Assembly: GCF_003668555.1 (NCBI RefSeq)
Contig: NZ_RCWN01000001.1
Coordinates: forward strand, 2,951,501-3,015,500
Source of the DNA: Notoacmeibacter ruber
Lineage (GTDB): Bacteria; Pseudomonadota; Alphaproteobacteria; Rhizobiales; Rhizobiaceae
Direction: 5' to 3'
Length of the DNA stretch: 64,000 bases
In this document: piece by piece, positions 60,156 to 64,000 of the stretch
How the letters are laid out: each line of letters opens with the position of its first letter
Position numbering within the stretch: the stretch's first letter is position 1
Program-made: the position numbers and the translations under genes
Notes under the pieces: model-generated
What the model was told of the DNA's origin: nothing
Database searches by the model: none
What the model saw: only the letters and a program-made list of their open reading frames with translations

Positions 60156-60190
60156 AGTGGGCGTCACGTTCCGGGTGACGCCCACTTTCT
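60156..60190 (+). terminator. Rho-independent terminator after the HUH-DUF927 gene
   Basis: AGTGGGCGTCAC (60156-60167) pairs perfectly with GTGACGCCCACT (60175-60186), followed by TTCT. It ends the AlpA/HUH-DUF927 operon. Confidence 0.88.
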
Positions 60191-60249
60191 CTATGCGAAC
60201 CGGTTTGTCTTGACCGGGATTATTGCCGCTCGGCTATCGTTCGGTTTCC

Positions 60250-61263
60250 ATGCAGACCGAACACGCAGAGACGCTGAACAACTCCGCGATCACACTGGTC
60301 GAAAGCATTGTCGGTCTACAATCTTTCGAGTGGCTGACAGCTCTTCGACGGCGCATGCGGCCGGTTCTCAGAGCGCATGCCGATGGCGACAATGATCCGC
60401 TCTTTCGCTACCTGCTGACGGCGTTTCAGTATCAGGGCATGACGGATGCAAACGTCTCGGCCTTGCTGGAGCAAGCGCCGGTGCCGGGTACCGCGGAGAT
60501 TGCATGGGCTCTTCGATCCGGCTCCGGTTGCGGCCTTCTGACCAGCCATTGGCATTTTGAGGGATGCGGATACCGGAAAACTGAGGCGATCTGTCACTAC
60601 CCTCATCTTCTAGACGGATGCGCGGTTCCGAATATGGATCTTCGCAATGGCCGTCTTTGTCAGGGAGCGATCAGTTTCTTCCTCTTCGTTCGTGATGTCT
60701 GCGACGATGATCTTCTCGGCTGGATCGACAAGCGTCTCAGCGTGTCCTGCCCGGACCTCTCGGACCGACAGCAGGCAAAAGAAGCGATGATTCGCCCGCT
60801 CAGCCATGTGTTCGGCGTCTCCGATAAGGTTCTGTCGCTCGCACTGTCCGATGTCCTTCTGGCCGATCAGAGACATGTGATGCGGGTCAGAGCCGGCGCG
60901 TCGCTCATCGTCGTGGACACGCTGGTTCATAATTTTCTGGTCCGCACTGGCATCCTCCGACAGCTCGGCTTCGAACATTCCTATGGTGCCGGTTGCTATG
61001 GTGAGCGGGGATGCGCGACCGCCATCGATGTTCTGACGGATCGTCTAAGCGAACGAGACCCGAACGCATATGACGGCCAAAAGACGCTGTTCCCGCGCCA
61101 TGTGCAGAAGGCGATCTGGTCGTTCTGCGCTCAGTCCGGTTTCGACATCTGCAACGGCAACAGGATCGAGAATACGCGAAGATGCGACAACGAAATCTGC
61201 CCAGTTTTCGATCTCTGCGAACGGCGGCCTCTGCGTCCGTTCAATGCGAGGAAAAACAATTAA
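60250..61263 (+). CDS. Divergent endonuclease III-like DNA glycosylase (predicted)
   Basis: A 337-residue protein that I cannot assign to a named family by sight, but the C-terminal half resembles HhH-GPD glycosylases. FGVSDKVLSLALSDVLL could be the helix-hairpin-helix with Lys193. LIVVDTLVHNFLVRTG matches VDTxxxR with Asp223. The Cys set C301, C312, C317, C323 (x10, x4, x5) resembles the endonuclease III iron-sulfur loop (x6, x2, x5). The N-terminal half is unassigned and also Cys-rich. An upstream TTG at 60223 is possible; the ATG at 60250 is chosen. A role in DNA repair or defence is inference. Confidence 0.6.
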   Translation: MQTEHAETLNNSAITLVESIVGLQSFEWLTALRRRMRPVLRAHADGDNDPLFRYLLTAFQYQGMTDANVSALLEQAPVPGTAEIAWALRSGSGCGLLTSHWHFEGCGYRKTEAICHYPHLLDGCAVPNMDLRNGRLCQGAISFFLFVRDVCDDDLLGWIDKRLSVSCPDLSDRQQAKEAMIRPLSHVFGVSDKVLSLALSDVLLADQRHVMRVRAGASLIVVDTLVHNFLVRTGILRQLGFEHSYGAGCYGERGCATAIDVLTDRLSERDPNAYDGQKTLFPRHVQKAIWSFCAQSGFDICNGNRIENTRRCDNEICPVFDLCERRPLRPFNARKNN

Positions 61264-61276
61264 AATCAGATGCTTA

Positions 61277-61305
61277 TTGTGTTTTCGCGTGTGTTTTGCT
61301 ATGAT
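61277..61305 (+). promoter_or_regulatory. Sigma-70-like promoter
   Basis: TTGTGT (61277-61282) and TATGAT (61300-61305) are separated by 17 bp, predicting a start near 61312. It would drive a leader that runs into the hairpin at 61421 before the gene at 61459. Confidence 0.55.
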
Positions 61306-61311
61306 CGGGGT

Positions 61312-61443
61312 GCACGACAGGCAAACCCTTGCAGGCAAAGGCATGATCGAACCATCACAACATCGACGCCAGCTAGACCGCCACCGCCACGTGCGACCTC
61401 ATCTTCAAACCGATCCGAACAGGGCCCCATCCGGGCCCTTTTT
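61312..61443 (+). ncRNA. Possible leader or small RNA ending in a terminator
   Basis: Between the predicted promoter and the next gene, AGGGCCC (61421-61427) pairs perfectly with GGGCCCT (61433-61439), followed by a T-run (TTTTTCTTT). A transcript of about 130 nt is predicted. Either it is a small RNA or the terminator acts as an attenuator for the gene at 61459. The stretch between holds no evident gene. Confidence 0.45.
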
Positions 61444-61458
61444 CTTTGGGAGACCGAC

Positions 61459-62049
61459 ATGACGAGTAAATCCGCCAAACCAGCCGCAACGACCACCGAT
61501 CAACTGAGCGGACTCGCCAGCGTCATCGTGCTCGGCCGAGACGACAAGGCCAAGCCGCATGCCTCATGGTTCGGGGCCAGCGAGGAAGAGCTAGCCAGGA
61601 AGGCCGCCGGTCTGATGGGCATGGCGACCCTTACGGTATCCGGTGAAGAACTCGAAGGGCTGAGCCGGCGGCTGCCGCAGGGCAAAGTCTTTGCCAGCGG
61701 CAAGGCGTTCGTGCCTTTCGTCAAGGCCGAGCTGTTCGAGCAATTGGCCGGCCATCTGCCGGAGGCCGAGCGCGAGCTGCTGAAGCCCCAGGAACCGCCC
61801 GAACCGTTCGATGGAGATACGTTCTTGATCGAGTCCTGGGACAAGCTTTCCATCGGCGGAGTGGTCCTCGCATGGGAGGGCAAGGATGCCGGATGGTGGG
61901 AAGCGGTCATCACCGCCATTCACCCAAACGATCTCGTGACCCTGCAATGGTGCGACTATCCCGACGAACCCAGGGCGGTTCGCAAGCGAAGCCATATCGC
62001 ACTGCTCCACCCGAAGCACGATCAGCCGATCACCGGCAAGGCAGCCTGA
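61459..62049 (+). CDS. Accessory protein of unknown function
   Basis: A 196-residue soluble protein. The N-terminal part contains SVIVLGRDDKAKPHASWFGA followed by a helical region; the C-terminal part (about 125-185, GGVVLAWEGKDAGWWEAVI and TLQWCDYPDEPRAVRKRSHI) looks like a small beta barrel of Tudor or SH3 type. I recall similar proteins in accessory regions of alphaproteobacteria but know no function. GGGAG precedes the ATG. It is followed by the DUF3768 gene. Confidence 0.62.
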   Translation: MTSKSAKPAATTTDQLSGLASVIVLGRDDKAKPHASWFGASEEELARKAAGLMGMATLTVSGEELEGLSRRLPQGKVFASGKAFVPFVKAELFEQLAGHLPEAERELLKPQEPPEPFDGDTFLIESWDKLSIGGVVLAWEGKDAGWWEAVITAIHPNDLVTLQWCDYPDEPRAVRKRSHIALLHPKHDQPITGKAA

Positions 62050-62053
62050 GGCC

Positions 62054-62428
62054 ATGGAAGAGATGGTGATGGCCAAAGACACTGAGACGGGTCGTGCGGT
62101 GATGAAACAGGCCGATGCGATCCGGCGCTTCAACGATCAGTTCAGACAAACGTTTGTCGGCGGCACGGTTCTGACCACGGTCGGCGTGCGGGAACTAAAA
62201 GGTGCCGATCAAGTAGCGATCATTCGTGCCGTGCAGCGCTTTGACGATTTCCACCCGGAGAATGATCCGTTCGAAGAGCACGACTTCGGCGCGTTCGACC
62301 ATGACGGTACCCGCTACTTCTGGAAGATCGACTATTACGATCTCGACCTTCATCATCGCTCGAAGGATCCGGCCGATCCCGCGTTTACGATGCGCGTGCT
62401 GACAATCATGCGGGCCGATGAATACTGA
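62054..62428 (+). CDS. DUF3768 domain protein
   Basis: A 124-residue protein matching the DUF3768 pattern: IRRFNDQFRQTFVGGTVLTT, AVQRFDDFHPENDPFEEHDF, GAF, RYFWKIDYYDLDL and ADPAFTMRVLTIMRADEY. The function of the family is unknown; it is typical of mobile and accessory DNA in alphaproteobacteria. An ATG at 62069 is an alternative start. It lies five bases after the preceding gene and is probably cotranscribed. Confidence 0.85.
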   Translation: MEEMVMAKDTETGRAVMKQADAIRRFNDQFRQTFVGGTVLTTVGVRELKGADQVAIIRAVQRFDDFHPENDPFEEHDFGAFDHDGTRYFWKIDYYDLDLHHRSKDPADPAFTMRVLTIMRADEY

Positions 62429-62523
62429 TCGGCCCATCGTGATGATGCTGGCTCGTAAAGCGCTATCAGGGGTTAACCTGCCCCTTAACCGACTGAATGC
62501 CGCAAAAACGCCCAGCGAGCCCG

Positions 62524-62790
62524 CTACGCGCCCTTCGGTTTGCGGCCCGATGGTAGCCTCGGCCTGTCATTGCCCGGGTCGGTCACAGTGGCGAACAGTT
62601 CGGCGACCTCAACCTCCAATAGTTTGGCGACTGCCTCAAGCGTCGACACGGTGACGTTCTCCGAACCGCGCTCGATCCGGCCGACATATGATCGGTCGAT
62701 GCCGGTCTCCAAGGCCAGCCGTTCTTGGCTAAGTCCTTTTGCCACCCGTAGCCGCCGCATGTTCCAGCCGATTGTCGCGCGTACATCCAT
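62524..62790 (-). CDS. XRE family helix-turn-helix regulator
   Basis: An 88-residue protein. The helix-turn-helix domain is IGWNMRRLRVAKGLSQERLA to DRSYVGRIERGSENVTVSTL, as in phage Cro/CI-like repressors. The C-terminal tail is basic and Pro-rich. It is divergent from the secreted-protein gene. Its targets are unknown. Confidence 0.9.
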   Translation of the reverse strand: MDVRATIGWNMRRLRVAKGLSQERLALETGIDRSYVGRIERGSENVTVSTLEAVAKLLEVEVAELFATVTDPGNDRPRLPSGRKPKGA

Positions 62791-62887
62791 GCACGCAGAT
62801 CATCATTCTGCGGCTTCAGTATCGACGGACTGTGAATCCCGTATTAATATAAACATCGACATACCGATTGAAGTGAGGGGAGAACCA

Positions 62888-63301
62888 TTGAAACGACGAC
62901 TTATGATCGCCGCTTTGCTAGTCGGGATGAGTGCAAGCGGAGCATGGGCCGCGCAGTGCAACGACATCGAAGTCGAGCAGCTGGTCCTGAACATCTTGGA
63001 AGAGAATTGGCTCAACACACAAAATCAGCGCGTGCAGCGCTTCGCGGCCTTCCCCGCCATCTACGGCGGAGACCTCGTCTTCGATTTCTCGCTCAGCGCC
63101 ATTCGTGACCGCGGATTTGACGATCAGTCGATCCTGCAATGCGCGGCAACCTACAGCGGAAGCATGGAGCTGGTAGGGCCAGACAACCCTGAGGGCAGCC
63201 AAATCCTCGGACTGGTTGGCTTCTCGAACCTCTCCGGCGAAATCGTCTACAGCGTCGAGACCACGCTCGACGACCAGCTCTACGTCAACGCCCGATGGTA
63301 G
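62888..63301 (+). CDS. Secreted protein of unknown function
   Basis: A 137-residue protein with a clear signal peptide (KRRLMIAALLVGMSASGAWA|AQ). The mature part starts AQCNDIEVEQLVLNILEENW and has a second Cys in SILQCAATYSG, perhaps disulfide-bonded. I recognise no family. TTG at 62888 is five bases after GGGGAG and is the most likely start. Confidence 0.68.
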   Translation: MKRRLMIAALLVGMSASGAWAAQCNDIEVEQLVLNILEENWLNTQNQRVQRFAAFPAIYGGDLVFDFSLSAIRDRGFDDQSILQCAATYSGSMELVGPDNPEGSQILGLVGFSNLSGEIVYSVETTLDDQLYVNARW

Positions 63302-63367
63302 GCACGACCAAGCCTATCAAGCCTTCTCAGCGTCCCATTCCTTATCTCGATTAGTCGGAGAGCCCCG

Positions 63368-63892
63368 ATGAGTTCTTACCTCAATTCCATGCGCAAATAT
63401 GCCACCTTTTCCGGACGCGCGTCGCGGAAGGAGTATTGGCTCTTTGCGCTGTTTTATTTCATCTTCGGAGCGGTCGCCGTCTTTCTGGATGCTTTGCTGT
63501 TCGATGCTGTTGGCGAAGATCCCGGCCCCCTGACCATTATCTTCGTTCTCGTCCATATCCTTCCCGGCTTCGCCGTATTGAGCCGGCGGCTTCACGATAC
63601 CGATCATTCGGCGTGGTGGATGCTGCTCTATATTACCGGCATAGGCATCTTCATCCTACTAATCTTCGCTTTGATCCGCGGCACGGAAGGACCGAACCGG
63701 TACGGCCTGGACCCTTATAGCGAAGGAGGCGTCGGGCCGGCCGCAGCGCACGGTCACCCGCAGGGTGGCGGCGGCACGGATATCGTCGCAGAACTCGAGC
63801 GGCTTTCCAGCCTCAAGGAGCGCGGCGCGATCAGCGAAGATGAATATGCGGCGATGAAGGCAAGAGCGCTCGACACGGAGAAGCTGGCTTGA
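63368..63892 (+). CDS. DUF805 membrane protein with a C-terminal SHOCT-like motif
   Basis: A 174-residue membrane protein. YATFSGRASRKEYWLFALFY begins the DUF805 domain, and GFAVLSRRLHDTDHSAWWML is its second signature. About four helices follow the usual order. The C-terminal DIVAELERLSSLKERGAISE DEYAAMK matches the short SHOCT motif and is joined by a Gly/His-rich linker. The function is unknown. Its stop overlaps the start of the next gene. Confidence 0.9.
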   Translation: MSSYLNSMRKYATFSGRASRKEYWLFALFYFIFGAVAVFLDALLFDAVGEDPGPLTIIFVLVHILPGFAVLSRRLHDTDHSAWWMLLYITGIGIFILLIFALIRGTEGPNRYGLDPYSEGGVGPAAAHGHPQGGGGTDIVAELERLSSLKERGAISEDEYAAMKARALDTEKLA

Positions 63893-64000
63893 ACGACGGT
63901 GCAGCCTTCATGCTGGACATGATGATCGGCGGGGTGATCCTGCTGATGATCGTGGTGACGCCCATCGTCATCGCCTTCATCCGCAGGCACCCCAATCGCT
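63889..64000 (+). CDS. Partial gene at the window edge, perhaps a superinfection-immunity-type membrane protein
   Basis: A reading frame starts at TTG 63889 (overlapping the DUF805 stop as TTGA) and runs off the end. The 37 visible residues include a single membrane helix (MIGGVILLMIVVTPIVIAFI) followed by RRHPNR. A hydrophobic helix followed by a short basic Arg-His-x-Asn motif is seen in the superinfection immunity family, but the call is tentative because the rest is missing. Confidence 0.45.
   Translation, partial: MNDGAAFMLDMMIGGVILLMIVVTPIVIAFIRRHPNR

Noticed and set aside
54490-64000. Second copy of the tRNA-Leu 3' end as a right attachment site
   Set aside because: I scanned the accessory region by eye and saw no convincing repeat of the last 20 or so bases of the tRNA. 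The right border may lie outside the window.

Overview
The window reads as chromosomal DNA of an alphaproteobacterium of the order Hyphomicrobiales (Rhizobiales). Several combinations point there: a pckA gene divergent from chvI-chvG, followed by PTS genes and ahcY; trpB, trpA, accD and folC in one block; pccB/pccA beside a PccR/ScfR-type regulator; ubiE-ubiB-coaBC; and an AccD without its zinc-ribbon cysteines. The genus cannot be fixed from the sequence alone. Most of the window is GC-rich, compactly packed core DNA. There is no rRNA and no CRISPR array.

Layout. 1-9.6 kb: a chemoreceptor, ahcY, HPr and EIIA of a regulatory PTS, the ChvG/ChvI envelope-stress two-component system, pckA and arfB. 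9.7-22 kb: TetR-alkB, a lipoprotein, a GST, folC-accD-trpA-cutA-trpB, a TetR/HXXEE membrane-protein pair with twin operators, trpF, a YgjP-like metallopeptidase, DUF2852 and an alpha/beta hydrolase. 22-29 kb: infC with a predicted ATT start, an Old Yellow Enzyme, an HWE kinase/receiver pair, rpmI-rplT-pheS and a GFA protein. 29-38 kb: DUF421, pccA/pccB with a DUF559 gene between them, the ScfR-type regulator and RhlE. 38-54 kb: a cupredoxin, tRNA-Ser, msrA, slyX, a thioesterase, purine nucleoside phosphorylase, a retropepsin-like protease, ubiE-ubiB, an unusual RHH-CoaBC fusion, an uncharacterised transporter-like protein, pirin, mepA, an MsbA-type ABC exporter, dapB and gpmA.

54.4 kb to the end: accessory DNA starts at a tRNA-Leu(CAG). 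It holds a P4-type integrase, a decayed second integrase, an HTH protein of lower GC, an AlpA-like regulator and an 859-residue protein joining an HUH-type nuclease module to a DUF927 helicase-like module. This looks like a small integrative element able to start its own replication. It is followed by a divergent endonuclease III-like protein, a possible leader or small RNA, two small accessory proteins (one DUF3768), an XRE regulator, a secreted protein, DUF805 and a partial gene. No second copy of the tRNA 3' end was found, so the right border is unknown.

The points most worth a second look are the RHH-CoaBC fusion, the HUH-DUF927 protein in its tRNA-Leu element with strong hairpins upstream of the integrase, the endonuclease III-like protein, the absence of hprK between chvG and the PTS genes although HPr keeps its regulatory serine, and the twin-operator TetR/HXXEE module inside the trp region.
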